A DNA stretch of 64,000 bases from assembly GCA_902141825.1 (NCBI GenBank), contig CABFPG010000001.1:62001-126000 (forward strand), given 5' to 3'. Within the stretch, counting starts at the first letter, position 1; each line of letters opens with the position of its first letter. Source of the DNA: Thalassocella blandensis. Its GTDB lineage: Bacteria > Pseudomonadota > Gammaproteobacteria > Pseudomonadales > Cellvibrionaceae. The notes under the pieces were generated by a model. That model was not told where the DNA came from, made no database searches, and worked only from the letters and a program-made list of their open reading frames with translations. This document shows, piece after piece, positions 15,543-26,934 of this stretch. The position numbers and the translations under genes were made by a program.

Positions 15543-15776
15543 GTCCAGTTCTCTCCTCTATTTTATTAGTTATTGGCATCATTTTTTTCAAAATAATGCT
15601 TCTCATGATAGAACAATAACCAATTTCAATAAAAGGGTTAGTTTTTTAACACATTAAATAATGTAGTTTTTCTGTCTAAAAATGACTCAGCGTTTCATAC
15701 TGTCATACCCCATTTTCTGTACTTCTACATCATCTGAAGCAATGCCATGTGCATATTCAGTGAGAGGAGGTTTGAC

Positions 15777-17096
15777 ATGGATATCGAAACAATCCTGTTC
15801 AGTTTGCTGCTGATTTTACTGGCAGCCCGCATCTTCGGTGAGTTGGCGAATTATTTTGGCGCTCCGGCTGTTATCGGCGAACTGGTTGCTGGCATTATCA
15901 TTGGGCCCAGCTTACTTGGTCTGGTCGAAATGAGTCACACCATTGAGTTGCTGGGTGAAATCGGGGTTATTCTGTTGTTATTTGAGGTGGGCCTGGAAAC
16001 CGATGTCGATAAATTGATAAAAACCGGCCGCAAAGCCATCGTGGTTGCAATAGGAGGCTTTATCACGCCCTTTGCGTTGGGCTTTGCTGCCAGTTACTGG
16101 TTTTTCAATCTGCCATTAATTGTGTCACTCTTTATTGGCGGCACACTTACAGCAACGAGTATAGGCATAACAGTGAGAACGCTCGCCGATATGCATCGCC
16201 ATAACAGCCGTGAAGGACAAATCACCTTGGGCGCCGCTGTGCTCGATGACATTCTCGGCGTCATTTTGCTGGCATTGTTGTATGAGTTTTCTGTAAAAGG
16301 AGAGGTCAATATGATCAATGCCGCTCGTGTATTGATTTTTGTATGCGCCTTTTTCCTGGTTGCGCCATTTCTGGCTAGATTACTCTCCAAATTCATTCAG
16401 TTTTTAGACCGCCGCGTCGAAAACCCCGGATTAATTCCCACCATGATGGTGTCGCTGGTACTGTTTTTTGCCTGGCTTGCCCATGTATTCGGTGCGCCTG
16501 AATTACTCGGTAGCTTTGCCGCCGGTCTTGCGCTTTCACGTCGATTTTTTCTGCCTTTTGCCAGCGCACTTAAAAAGGAGCTGGATCAGGTAGACGGCGA
16601 ATCCTCCGCTGAAAAAGCACTTGCAGACTCTCCTGCTTCCAGCGACTTAAGCAGTAAAATGCAAAACACCTTCAAAAGCGCTCTACATAACGACAACCGC
16701 TTCAGCCACAAAGTCGAAAGCCAATTAAAACCTATTGTGCAACTGTTTACGCCTATCTTCTTTGTATCTGTGGGCCTTTCTCTTGAGTTACATACCATAG
16801 ATTGGACCTCCCTGTTTTTTTGGGCGTTCTCGAGTTGTCTGATTGTTATTGCGGTAATTTCTAAATTTGCAGGTGCCCTGCTGATCCAGGAATCCCGTCA
16901 GCGCCAAGTAATAATCGGCCTGGCTATGATTCCCAGAGGTGAGGTAGGTTTGATTTTCGCCGGACTTGGGGCAAGCACAGCCATTTTTACCGGCGATGTC
17001 TACACTGGCTTGATCCTAGTGATTGCATTTACCACTTTAATTGCGCCGTTTCTAATTCGCTTATCCTACACGCGATTCGGCACGGCCCTTGTATAA
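15777..17096 (+). CDS. Cation:proton antiporter, CPA2 type
   Basis: A 439-residue inner-membrane Na+/H+ or K+/H+ exchanger of the monovalent cation:proton antiporter-2 family. The start at 15777 has a perfect AGGAGG site; the frame runs further up but without one. Family blocks are PAVIGELVAGIIIGPSLLGL (about 27-46), LLFEVGLETD, TATSIGITVRTLAD, LGAAVLDDILGVILLA with the paired Asp of the ion site, GAPELLGSFAAGLALSRRF, and PRGEVGLIFAGLG near the C-terminus. A polar loop of about 60 residues (about 265-320) divides the last helices from the rest. There is no TrkA-N or USP domain, so it is shorter than KefB/KefC. Confidence 0.92.
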   Translation: MDIETILFSLLLILLAARIFGELANYFGAPAVIGELVAGIIIGPSLLGLVEMSHTIELLGEIGVILLLFEVGLETDVDKLIKTGRKAIVVAIGGFITPFALGFAASYWFFNLPLIVSLFIGGTLTATSIGITVRTLADMHRHNSREGQITLGAAVLDDILGVILLALLYEFSVKGEVNMINAARVLIFVCAFFLVAPFLARLLSKFIQFLDRRVENPGLIPTMMVSLVLFFAWLAHVFGAPELLGSFAAGLALSRRFFLPFASALKKELDQVDGESSAEKALADSPASSDLSSKMQNTFKSALHNDNRFSHKVESQLKPIVQLFTPIFFVSVGLSLELHTIDWTSLFFWAFSSCLIVIAVISKFAGALLIQESRQRQVIIGLAMIPRGEVGLIFAGLGASTAIFTGDVYTGLILVIAFTTLIAPFLIRLSYTRFGTALV

Positions 17097-17127
17097 GCTC
17101 AGATATAAGCTCAGACGTTTCAGGCAA

Positions 17128-17170
17128 AAAAAAGCTGGCTTGGACAAATTCAAACCAGCTTTTACTTTTA
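17128..17170. terminator. Terminator between antiporter and small Zn-protein gene
   Basis: AAAAGCTGG and CCAGCTTTT pair across a 16-base loop, with A-rich sequence on the left and T-rich on the right. It can end the antiporter transcript on the plus strand and the convergent gene on the minus strand. Confidence 0.75.
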
Positions 17171-17238
17171 GTCTCACAATGAAGCTCACGCTGTTTTCAA
17201 GGCGGCTCCATCGCAAAGAAAGCTCTTCCGAGGGTCAA

Positions 17239-17424
17239 TTAATGCAGTTCAGTTTTTTCCTTACCGCAACGCTCGCAACGATATAGGGTAACAAGTTTTC
17301 CATGCTTCACATCAAATTGCTTGTCCTTTTTCACAATCCACTTATGAAAGCCATGTCGACAAAGGGTTTTACCTTTGTGAACTTCGCTCGGACTTTTCTT
17401 TTTAAACTGAACTACATCTCCCAT
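17239..17424 (-). CDS. Small Zn-ribbon-like protein (61 aa), unknown
   Basis: A 61-residue basic protein with a likely zinc site formed by Cys22 and His24 or His27 (LCRHGFHKW) and the pair CERC (residues about 50-53). The pattern suggests a small zinc ribbon binding nucleic acid or protein. A GAGGG site precedes the ATG. I recall similar short proteins in marine gammaproteobacteria but cannot name a family. Confidence 0.68.
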   Translation of the reverse strand: MGDVVQFKKKSPSEVHKGKTLCRHGFHKWIVKKDKQFDVKHGKLVTLYRCERCGKEKTELH

Positions 17425-17472
17425 TGCCTAACCCTCAGAAACACAACTATTACTTTTTATTAATAGCTTGTT

Positions 17473-17820
17473 TTATTTATATTCAGGATACAAACAATCC
17501 GTTTTTGCAGCCATTACTACATCATTTTTGTGAAGCCCACCAATTTTATGGGTCCACCAGTTCACTTTCACTTTACCCCACTCAACCAGAAGTGCCGGGT
17601 GATGCCCCTCCTTTTCCGCGACCTCTCCTACCAAGTTGGCAAACTCAATAGCTTGCAGGAAGTTTTTAAACGTGAACAAACGCGATATCTGTTTCACCCC
17701 ATCTTCTTCAATCACTTGCCAGTCAGGAATTTCTCCCTGCATTGCGCTTAGCTCTTCATCGGTTAACAAAGGCGCCCCAATTCTACACGCCTCACAGGAA
17801 CTTTCTGCTAACTCAGACAT
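17473..17820 (-). CDS. phhB: 4a-hydroxytetrahydrobiopterin dehydratase (PhhB/PCD)
   Basis: This enzyme regenerates the pterin cofactor after phenylalanine hydroxylase action (4a-carbinolamine to quinonoid dihydropterin). The 115-residue length and the catalytic block EGHHPALLVEWGKVKVNWWTHKIGGL with its two adjacent His are diagnostic. It starts with a short Cys-containing extension (SCEACRIGAP), as in many bacterial members. No phhA is in the window, so the partner hydroxylase must be elsewhere if present. Confidence 0.95.
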   Translation of the reverse strand: MSELAESSCEACRIGAPLLTDEELSAMQGEIPDWQVIEEDGVKQISRLFTFKNFLQAIEFANLVGEVAEKEGHHPALLVEWGKVKVNWWTHKIGGLHKNDVVMAAKTDCLYPEYK

Positions 17821-17991
17821 AGCTATTGCTCCTCTATTTCATAGAAATTATTGTATGGATTTATTTTAAAAAATTATTCTTGTAATACCACTTAGTGAAT
17901 GTATTTTTTAAATGCTTTTCAGGACAAATTCTAAAGCATTTTTTTACTGGCTTGATAGTTATTTTACGAATCGAGGAAGTAAATAAACCAA

Positions 17992-18030
17992 ATAAAATGC
18001 TGCAAAATTCCAACAATGATCTTGCAGCAT
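17992..18030 (-). terminator. Terminator of fumarase gene
   Basis: On the minus strand ATGCTGCAA pairs with TTGCAGCAT across a 16-base loop, followed by TTTATTT. It begins 12 bases after the fumarase stop codon. Confidence 0.78.
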
Positions 18031-18042
18031 AATGGCAAACTA

Positions 18043-19563
18043 TCATTTTATCGCGAGCACACCTTCTTCTATTTTGGCTTTCCAGATTTGCGGGCCAGTC
18101 TGGTGAACAGATTCTCCACGGCTGTCTACGGCAACAGTCACAGGCATATCTTTGACTTCAAATTCATAAATAGCCTCCATACCCAGATCTTCAAATGCCA
18201 CCACTTTGGAACCAATAATCGCTTTTGACACCAGATAAGCAGCGCCACCAACAGCCATCAGGTATACACTTTGATTGTCGCGTATTGCTTCAATCGCAGT
18301 TGGGCCGCGCTCTGCTTTCCCGATCATGCCCAACAACCCGGTTTTTTCAAGTACGGTACGGGTAAATTTGTCCATACGTGTAGCTGTCGTGGGACCCGCA
18401 GGGCCAACCACTTCGTCACGAACGGGGTCGACAGGGCCGACGTAATAAATCAAACGATTGGTAAAATCGACCGGCAGCTCTTCCCCTTTGGAGATCATGT
18501 CCACCAGACGCTTATGGGCGGCATCACGCCCGGTCAGAATTTTTCCAGACAGCAGTACGGTTTCGCCCGGCTTCCACTCCTGCACAGACGCCTTGGTTAT
18601 TTCAGCCAGGTTGACCCGGCGAGTACTCTCTCCGACTTCCCAACTGACTTTGGGCCAGTCATCAAGACTTGGCGGAGTTTGATAGGCTGGGCCTGAACCA
18701 TCCAACACAAAATGCGCGTGACGCGTGGCAGCACAGTTCGGAATAATGGCAATGGCTTTGTTCGCCGCGTGCGTGGGGTAATCTTTTACTTTCACATCCA
18801 GCACAGTGGTCAGTCCACCTAAGCCCTGCGCGCCTATACCGAGCCCATTGACCTTGTCAAAAAGCTCCAAGCGCAATTCTTCAGCCCGGTTTTGTGCGCC
18901 ACGAGCCTGTAATTCCTGAATATCAATCGGGTCTAATAGCGACTCTTTTGCAATCAACATTGCTTTTTCTGCTGTACCACCGATACCAATTCCCAACATC
19001 CCCGGCGGGCACCAGCCTGCTCCCATGGTGGGCACCATTTTCAACACCCAGTCCACAACGGAATCCGACGGGTTTAGCATGGCAAATTTCGACTTGGCTT
19101 CTGAACCACCGCCTTTCGCAGCCACGTGGATATCAATAGTATTGCCCGGCACAAAATTGTAGTGGATGACAGCGGGTGTATTATCCGCCGTGTTTTTGCG
19201 AGCGCCATCCGGATCAGACAGAATTGATGCACGCAAGACATTGTCTTCGTTCATGTAAGCACGACGGACGCCCTCATTGATGATATCGTCCATTCCCATG
19301 TCCGCTTCCACTTTGACATCCATGCCAATGGTGACAAAGGCAGTGACAATTCCCGTGTCCTGACAAATCGGCCTTTTCCCCTCTGCACACATGCGCGAGT
19401 TAATCAGAATCTGCGCCATTGCATCCTTCGCTGCAGGGCTCGCTTCACGCTCGTACGCCTGATAAACCGCATCGATGAAATCTTTTGGGTGGTAGTAAGA
19501 AATAAACTGCAAGGCATCGGCAACACTTGCAATGATGTCGTCTTGACGGATAATCGTAGTCAT
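18043..19563 (-). CDS. fumA: Fumarate hydratase class I (Fe-S)
   Basis: Oxygen-sensitive [4Fe-4S] fumarase of the TCA cycle converting fumarate to malate. The 506-residue chain has the N-terminal alpha domain and C-terminal beta domain fused, as in FumA/FumB. The three Cys that bind the cluster are visible in the blocks PICQDTG, GAGWCPPG or nearby, and IIPNCAATRH; the family block GIGIGGTAEKAM is present. I chose the ATG at 19563, since the codon at 19575 is a GTG that overlaps the GGAAA site. The gene has a good terminator. Confidence 0.95.
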   Translation of the reverse strand: MTTIIRQDDIIASVADALQFISYYHPKDFIDAVYQAYEREASPAAKDAMAQILINSRMCAEGKRPICQDTGIVTAFVTIGMDVKVEADMGMDDIINEGVRRAYMNEDNVLRASILSDPDGARKNTADNTPAVIHYNFVPGNTIDIHVAAKGGGSEAKSKFAMLNPSDSVVDWVLKMVPTMGAGWCPPGMLGIGIGGTAEKAMLIAKESLLDPIDIQELQARGAQNRAEELRLELFDKVNGLGIGAQGLGGLTTVLDVKVKDYPTHAANKAIAIIPNCAATRHAHFVLDGSGPAYQTPPSLDDWPKVSWEVGESTRRVNLAEITKASVQEWKPGETVLLSGKILTGRDAAHKRLVDMISKGEELPVDFTNRLIYYVGPVDPVRDEVVGPAGPTTATRMDKFTRTVLEKTGLLGMIGKAERGPTAIEAIRDNQSVYLMAVGGAAYLVSKAIIGSKVVAFEDLGMEAIYEFEVKDMPVTVAVDSRGESVHQTGPQIWKAKIEEGVLAIK

Positions 19564-19703
19564 GAAACTTTCCACTTAACTTCGTTTGTGACGGCGCGAG
19601 AAGCTCGCGCTTTTCTAAATATATACACTATTCTCGCCAAACAATAATATTCCAGGGCGAGCAGTTTTAAACGCGTGATTTCTAGGCGTCTAAGGGGCGG
19701 GAA

Positions 19704-20441
19704 TTAAGCGCCGCCCTTCAACTGTAAAATTTGCTGATTCACATTACGGCGAAATGCATCGATCGCCTCAATGGCCTGCTCATTGGTTTTTACACGTTGC
19801 TCCAGCTTTTCCAATTCAGCCAGTTTTTGATTGATCGTCTGCGCCTGGGAATTGAATTTAGCTTGCGAGTTTTCAATATTGGTCAAAGACAACTGTTGTG
19901 CTTCCACCAAATCGCTTAGTAATTTTAGTTCAGCATTCACACTGGAGATAGCCTGCTTCACCTTGGCATCAACTTGTTTGCTGGCAGATTGCGCAATTTT
20001 TTCCGTTTTTTCGATAGCCTCTTTATTGGCTGCAATCGCTTTACGGTTGGTGTCGTGGGCAACCCCCCACAGCTTACGAATTTCTGAGTCCGCCCATTTT
20101 AATTTTGCCTGTATGGTTTCAGTCGATGCAGTGGTCTCATCGCCAGACAATTCAAATTTACTTTCCAGATCCGCAATTCTTAAATCTGCTTTTGCCAGCG
20201 CCTGCTGGGTCAGAGTCAACTGCCAATAGGCAAATCCCGCTGCAGCCATGCCGCACAGCGCAAAAAAGAAAGCCACGGGGGCAAGTTTGGATTTTGCCAC
20301 TACCGGCCGGGCGACAGGGCTTTGTGCTGCCGGAGCCGAGGGGCGCCGGGGACCGCTGGAAGTAGCGGAAGAGGATGCGCGCGCGGGATGTAATTCGTCT
20401 TTATTCGGCGCAGAAATGGTTGGTTCACGTCGTTCGTTCAT
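19704..20441 (-). CDS. Single-TM coiled-coil protein (245 aa), unknown
   Basis: The protein has a Pro/Ser/Ala-rich cytoplasmic N-terminus (1-50), one transmembrane helix (about 52-75, LAPVAFFFALCGMAAAGFAYW) and a long heptad-rich coiled coil (about 76-235) with many Ala, Gln, Lys and Glu. There is no enzyme motif. It resembles generic bacterial membrane-anchored coiled-coil proteins found next to fumarase in some gammaproteobacteria. A role in envelope structure or as a partner of the c-di-GMP protein upstream is possible but not shown. Confidence 0.72.
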   Translation of the reverse strand: MNERREPTISAPNKDELHPARASSSATSSGPRRPSAPAAQSPVARPVVAKSKLAPVAFFFALCGMAAAGFAYWQLTLTQQALAKADLRIADLESKFELSGDETTASTETIQAKLKWADSEIRKLWGVAHDTNRKAIAANKEAIEKTEKIAQSASKQVDAKVKQAISSVNAELKLLSDLVEAQQLSLTNIENSQAKFNSQAQTINQKLAELEKLEQRVKTNEQAIEAIDAFRRNVNQQILQLKGGA

Positions 20442-20689
20442 AGAGTCTTCAGGCTCCGTTAGTGGTAGTCAGCCGTAAAGGTGTAGTTTACCGCATTGCA
20501 GCGTTTATGCGAGATATGCATTGCGCTATCTCGTGCCTTAGATGGTTTTTACGAGAATTGTTTCGCTCGGGGTCAAACTTTAATCAACCGGAGAGTAAAT
20601 CCCCAGCATAATGGCAAGTTTCCAGCGAATAAGACCAGGCTGATGCGTTTGTTCACAGGACAATATGATGGCGAAGATAAAAATCTCAA

Positions 20690-23353
20690 CTAGGCGCTGG
20701 CACTCTGATTTTCCAGCGAATCCAGCCAGGTTTCGATATGTTCAACAGTGTTGGGGCGACAAATGTAATAGCCCTGCACCGCATCACAGCCGCGACTGAC
20801 GAGCATTTCGAGGGTTTCATTGTCTTCGATACCCTCTGCCACTACATGCAGGTCCAGCGTGTGCGCCAGCTCTATCACGGTTTGCACCACCACGCGACTG
20901 CTGTTGACGTTTTCCAGCAGGAAGCTGCGGTCAATTTTCAACTCGTCAACCGGCAAGCGCGTGAGATAGGAAAGTGAAGAATGCCCCGTTCCGAAATCGT
21001 CGATAGATATAGGAAACCCCATATTGCTCAGGGCTGAAATGATCTCTAACGCCTGCTCAGGCCTGGCCATGGCAGTGCTTTCGGTGATTTCAAGTTTTAA
21101 CCACTTAGGGTCTAAATCGTATTTTGTGAGAATTTTAGCCAGTTGCGACGGCAAGGAGGGCGATGTAAAGATACGCGGGGAAAGGTTGACTGAAATTGCC
21201 ACGTTCAATCCTCGCTTGTGCCACGCTACGCACTGCTGACACGCGGTTTCCACTACCCACATGGTGATCGGCTTAATAATGGATGTACGCTCTGCATGCG
21301 GGATAAACGTATCCGGGGGCACCATCCCCCGATCCGGGTGCTCCCAGCGTAGCAAAGCCTCAAACGATATGGGGCGACGCGTTTTGAGATCCATAATCGG
21401 CTGGTAATACAGTCGTAACTGGTTGCGCTCAATCGCGTGCTCTAACTCGTACATAAACTGCAGGTATTCTTTCGCCGCGCTATTTTTGTCCTTGTCAAAT
21501 AATGCGAAGCCAGCTCCTGAGCGTTTGGCATCATACATGGCGATATCAGCATATTTGAAGAGTAAATCCGCATCGGTTCCATGATCAGGAAAAATTGCCA
21601 CACCAATATTGAGGTTGGCTAGCAGACTTGTATTGTCCTCCAATAAAATCGGGTCCTGCATGGCATCCACCAAATTGGTGACAACCACTTCAATACTTTC
21701 CACAATATTATCGCCAGTTAAAATTGCGGCATATTCATCACCGCCCATGCGGGCGAGCGTATCACTTTTACGCAACACATCGCACATGCGCCGCCCGACT
21801 TCGACCAACACCGTATCACCCGCATCGTGGCCGTAGGTATCGTTAATCAGCTTAAATTCGGTTAGGTCTATGCTGGCAACTGCAAACTGGCGATTGTCTC
21901 GCGACGCGATGTCGATTTGATGTGCCAGGCGATTATTAAACAAGGTACGATTTGGCAATTGCGTTAAAGGATCATGCACCGCCATGTGCATGAGTTCCTG
22001 ATTCAACTTGGCCAGTTCGCGTGTTCGTGAGCTTACACGCTCCTCCAGCGAATGGTTTTGATCTTCAATGATTTCCCGCTGGTTGATATTCGTTAACGTC
22101 GCGCCGACCATATTGGTGATCACCTGCAAAAAGCTCATGCTCTCATCGCTGAGCAACTCTTCATGAGTCAATCTGGAATCGGAGAGTTTTCCAAACATCC
22201 ACATTTCACACTTTTCTTTATCACCTATTTTTACCGGTAAATATAGTATTGGCGGGAATGTGTCCGAGTCTTTTTGAGGGTGATGATCGGGCAATAGTCC
22301 TTTATTGTTTTTCCAATATGCGACCTCGCTTCGTCCGCGAATAATATCCATATTATAGTCGTGCAGCTCAATTAAAGTCTCTTCATTAAACTGGGTGTTT
22401 TCAACAAAACCACGCGATCTCCAGACCAGTGTATTCTCTTTATTAAACACAGCTGAAGCGCGTATGCCAAACATGTAGGTAAGTAAGTGCGCAACATCTT
22501 CATACACTCGCTGGCGGCTATTGGCCTGCGTTAGTACCAGTGCAAATTGGTTTAATGCATTGAGGTTATCTATTTTTTCTAAGATGGTACGACGCATGAT
22601 AAGAAAGCAACTGGCAAGCTGCTGCACTTCATTTTTGCCATCCGATTTAGAGATAACTTCAAGCCGCTGCAGTTCGCGCTCGGAGCTCATATCACCATTA
22701 CTGAGCGACGTTGTGGCCTGGGACAAATCAGACAGTGGATGCGAGAGAATTCGGCGTGAAAAATATAAAAAGATTAACCACAAGGCGACAGTCTTAATAA
22801 TGGCATTGACCAATATTAAAAACAGACTGTTTTTAAATCGACTGATTACAGTGTTTTGTGCGGCATATAAATAAGCGGAACCAATTTTTTCCAATTCATT
22901 TTCGGAAATGCCATTAACGAACAAATCAAATTTATATTCGTAAAATATTCCGGGAACACCGTCATGCTCAATACGAATTTCGTTGGCGGAGATACCCTGC
23001 GTGGTGAGCACTCGATTGATATTGCGTGCTTGTGGAGATTCAATATAAATTCCGTTCGCCGCTTCAATACTTCCCTCAAGATTGGTGACTTTTACGCCGG
23101 CAACGGCTTCAATTTTACCAACGCCGACCAATATCGAATTCATCGCCTCACTGTCGAGCGACCATAAAGATGTGCTCAGCCCATCCTCAAACGATCGACC
23201 AACATTATAAAGCTCAACGACCACTCCTTTTTCTACATTGCCATATTCAAAATACAGCTGAACCGCAGTGACGACGATGGTAATAATCAGATAGCAGCCA
23301 AAGACGATGCGAAGGAGTTTAACCCCAATGGAGTTTCGCAACCCAAGATCCAT
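20690..23353 (-). CDS. Membrane-bound GGDEF-EAL cyclic-di-GMP protein
   Basis: An 887-residue signalling protein of c-di-GMP metabolism. Order: TM helix 1 (about 11-33), periplasmic sensor (about 35-175), TM helix 2 (177-199), HAMP (200-255), GAF-like region (about 265-430), GGDEF (about 455-620) and EAL (about 632-880). The cyclase site is GGDEY (537-541), with Tyr in place of the usual Phe, so cyclase activity is uncertain. The phosphodiesterase site looks intact: SFEALLRW, SVNLSPR, KLEITES, DDFGTGHSSLSYL, KIDRSFL and VVAEGIED. I infer mainly a phosphodiesterase. It is a single gene. Confidence 0.94.
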   Translation of the reverse strand: MDLGLRNSIGVKLLRIVFGCYLIITIVVTAVQLYFEYGNVEKGVVVELYNVGRSFEDGLSTSLWSLDSEAMNSILVGVGKIEAVAGVKVTNLEGSIEAANGIYIESPQARNINRVLTTQGISANEIRIEHDGVPGIFYEYKFDLFVNGISENELEKIGSAYLYAAQNTVISRFKNSLFLILVNAIIKTVALWLIFLYFSRRILSHPLSDLSQATTSLSNGDMSSERELQRLEVISKSDGKNEVQQLASCFLIMRRTILEKIDNLNALNQFALVLTQANSRQRVYEDVAHLLTYMFGIRASAVFNKENTLVWRSRGFVENTQFNEETLIELHDYNMDIIRGRSEVAYWKNNKGLLPDHHPQKDSDTFPPILYLPVKIGDKEKCEMWMFGKLSDSRLTHEELLSDESMSFLQVITNMVGATLTNINQREIIEDQNHSLEERVSSRTRELAKLNQELMHMAVHDPLTQLPNRTLFNNRLAHQIDIASRDNRQFAVASIDLTEFKLINDTYGHDAGDTVLVEVGRRMCDVLRKSDTLARMGGDEYAAILTGDNIVESIEVVVTNLVDAMQDPILLEDNTSLLANLNIGVAIFPDHGTDADLLFKYADIAMYDAKRSGAGFALFDKDKNSAAKEYLQFMYELEHAIERNQLRLYYQPIMDLKTRRPISFEALLRWEHPDRGMVPPDTFIPHAERTSIIKPITMWVVETACQQCVAWHKRGLNVAISVNLSPRIFTSPSLPSQLAKILTKYDLDPKWLKLEITESTAMARPEQALEIISALSNMGFPISIDDFGTGHSSLSYLTRLPVDELKIDRSFLLENVNSSRVVVQTVIELAHTLDLHVVAEGIEDNETLEMLVSRGCDAVQGYYICRPNTVEHIETWLDSLENQSASA

Positions 23354-23665
23354 AAAACTAACCTTTGTAGCGTGCTATTTTTTCTAGTTGTAAAGTCATA
23401 CAAAGCAGTATAGAAGATAAACAAACACTTACGCGTCAAACGTAAAGGTAAACCGCACTTTTTCTAAGATCAATTTCAGATATGACGATTAGAGCGATTT
23501 TGAGAGAAGTTCAAACGAGAATTTGATGATTATGACGCCAAACCACAATGTGAAACAAAATGGCGAGGGCTATTGATTTGCCTAAATACCAAGCAGAATA
23601 GAATGTTTTGATACAAGCGCTTCCCTGCGCTTGTCGATGTAAGTATTTATCTGAAATGCTTACAT
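23354..23665. other. Intergenic region downstream of sodB
   Basis: This 312-base gap contains the hairpin after sodB (23613-23634) and the upstream region of the GGDEF-EAL gene. No further feature is recognised. Confidence 0.6.
23613..23634 (-). terminator. Hairpin after sodB
   Basis: ACAAGCGC and GCGCTTGT form an 8-bp stem with a 6-base loop about 30 bases after the sodB stop. The following minus-strand sequence is only weakly T-rich, so termination is probable but not certain. Confidence 0.55.
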
Positions 23666-24247
23666 TTATGCCATGTTCGCGTTTGCGAATTCCCAGTTCA
23701 CCAAAGACCAGAAAGCCTTCATGTAATCCGGGCGAGAGTTGCGGTAGTCGATGTAATAAGCATGCTCCCACAAGTCCACAGTCAATATCGGCGTCACGCT
23801 GTCGTCAGTTAAAGGTGTCGCAGCATTCGAGGTATTCACGATAGCTACAGAGCCGTCTGCTTTTTTCACCAGCCAGGTCCAGGCAGAACCAAAGTTATTG
23901 ATTGCTGAGTTGGTAAATTCTTCCTGGAATTTATCGAAAGAGCCAAACGCAGCGTTAATTGCATCTGCAACAGCGCCGGTAGGAGCGCCACCACCATTAG
24001 GGCTCAAGCAGTGCCAGTAGAAAGTGTGGTTCCAGATTTGCGCGGCATTGTTGAATACGCCACCAGAAGAAGTTTTCACCACTTCTTCCAAGCTTTTACC
24101 TTCAAACTCAGTTCCAGGAACTAGGCCGTTAAGCTTGGTCACATAAGTTTGGTGATGCTTGCCATAGTGGAATTCAAGCGTTTCTTCAGAAATATGTGGC
24201 GCTAATGCGTCTTTTGCATAGGGAAGTTCAGGAAGTTCAAAAGCCAT
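23666..24247 (-). CDS. sodB: Superoxide dismutase [Fe]
   Basis: This enzyme disproportionates superoxide in the cytoplasm. The 193-residue length is normal. Metal ligands are in the blocks [23 protein letters not shown] and [18 protein letters not shown]. The sequence [10 protein letters not shown] and the pattern [13 protein letters not shown] favour the iron over the manganese type. No signal peptide is present. It is a single gene. Confidence 0.96.
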   Translation of the reverse strand: MAFELPELPYAKDALAPHISEETLEFHYGKHHQTYVTKLNGLVPGTEFEGKSLEEVVKTSSGGVFNNAAQIWNHTFYWHCLSPNGGGAPTGAVADAINAAFGSFDKFQEEFTNSAINNFGSAWTWLVKKADGSVAIVNTSNAATPLTDDSVTPILTVDLWEHAYYIDYRNSRPDYMKAFWSLVNWEFANANMA

Positions 24248-24574
24248 AATAGTTTCCTTAATGTTTGAGTTGTGACATAAATACTGAACGATTTACCGCG
24301 CTTTTTCTTGTTAAAAGTTTCAAAAGAATAGATAAATTGTATCTATTTAACTCTAGCCTTAGCTCGAAATTTAATCCAAGCCTTAAATTAAGCTTTTACT
24401 TTCTACAATCAAGGTAAGCCGCAATAAACCAGCCAAATGATAGCCTCTAATTGTACGGCATCGTTTTGTTAAGTTAGTTTCAGTGTGCGTACGATTCTTC
24501 CGCACTCGACGCGCCAATCGTACGTGCTAATTGCCGGATCATGATGCAACGTTAAGCCCCACTTTCTTCGCCAT

Positions 24575-24612
24575 GGGTGAGACGCTGAACAAAGGGTGAG
24601 ACGCTGAAAAAT
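24575..24612. repeat. 19-bp direct tandem repeat (two units)
   Basis: GGGTGAGACGCTGAACAAA (24575-24593) is followed directly by GGGTGAGACGCTGAAAAAT (24594-24612). It lies between groEL and sodB and has no clear role. Confidence 0.85.
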
Positions 24613-24647
24613 AGTAAATCCGCTTGTAAGTTTAGTACTTGCTTTAC

Positions 24648-24683
24648 AGAAAAGGCCCCTGCATAGAGTATACAGAGGCCTTT
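24648..24683 (-). terminator. Terminator of groES-groEL operon
   Basis: On the minus strand AAAGGCCTCTG and CAGGGGCCTTTT form an imperfect stem followed by TTTTCTGT. It lies about 40 bases after the groEL stop. Confidence 0.82.
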
Positions 24684-24720
24684 CGGGAAATGACATCCTG
24701 GCGGATGTAATGTGCAGGCC

Positions 24721-26388
<1,668 letters not shown>

Positions 26389-26443
26389 TCAGTTCGGCAA
26401 GCTGCACAGAGCACGCTCGCCAGAAGAGATGGAATTGGATGGA

Positions 26444-26734
26444 TTATTCGATAACAGCTTTGATGTCGCTTTCGCTCAGGATCACAAGTTCTTCACCATT
26501 CACTTCGATGGTGTCACTACCTGCGTACTTACCAAATACAACCACGTCACCTTCTTTAACATCGACAGGACGGCTCTCACCGTTGTCCAAAATACGGCCG
26601 GTGCCCACAGCAACAACCACGCCTTGATTAGGCTTTTCTTTGGCTGAACCCGGCAATACGATACCGCCAGCAGAAGTTTCTTCTTCTTCCTTGCGGCGAA
26701 CCACAACACGATCGTGTAAAGGACGAATTTTCAT
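26444..26734 (-). CDS. groES: Co-chaperonin GroES (10 kDa)
   Basis: The heptameric lid of GroEL. The start at 26734 ([14 protein letters not shown]) has a GGAG site 8 bases upstream and gives the normal 96 residues; the frame runs 10 codons further up without a better site. The mobile loop ([18 protein letters not shown]) is typical. A sigma32-type promoter lies about 145 bases upstream. Confidence 0.98.
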   Translation of the reverse strand: MKIRPLHDRVVVRRKEEEETSAGGIVLPGSAKEKPNQGVVVAVGTGRILDNGESRPVDVKEGDVVVFGKYAGSDTIEVNGEELVILSESDIKAVIE

Positions 26735-26876
26735 TGATGTTTTCTCCAAAATAGCGTTTGTCACACTCTTGGCCCTTAAATGAGCCGGTTATGAATAATT
26801 GGGTCGCATCTTAAGCAAACCCGAGAAATACCAAGACCGAGCAATTCGATACGAATTTAGCTCCTTGTGCACCACA

Positions 26877-26903
26877 AAATGGGTCTATTTTTGTTGATTT
26901 CAA
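26877..26903 (-). promoter_or_regulatory. sigma32-type heat-shock promoter of groES-groEL
   Basis: On the minus strand TTGAAA (26903-26898), 14 bases, then CCCATT (26883-26878) match the RpoH consensus CTTGAAA-N13/15-CCCCATNT. The expected start of transcription near 26868 leaves a leader of about 135 bases before groES. No CIRCE inverted repeat is seen, so HrcA control is not supported. Confidence 0.75.
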
Positions 26904-26934
26904 CAGTTGGACTTCAATTTTTTTTGCTGTGCGC

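Larger units (their letters stand above)
24248..24720. other. Intergenic region between sodB and groEL
   Basis: This 473-base gap holds the groEL terminator, a 19-bp direct repeat and the sodB promoter region. No Fur box or other operator is obvious. Confidence 0.6.

Noticed and set aside
17909-17946. Hairpin AAATGCTTT/AAAGCATTT with T-run on the plus strand
   Set aside because: Both neighbouring genes are on the minus strand, so a plus-strand terminator has no transcript to end. It is AT-rich and probably chance.
19594-19615. GCGCGAG/CTCGCGC hairpin with TTTTC upstream of fumA
   Set aside because: The T-run is on the plus strand and no plus-strand gene precedes it. It lies in the fumA leader, but there is no sign of a riboswitch.
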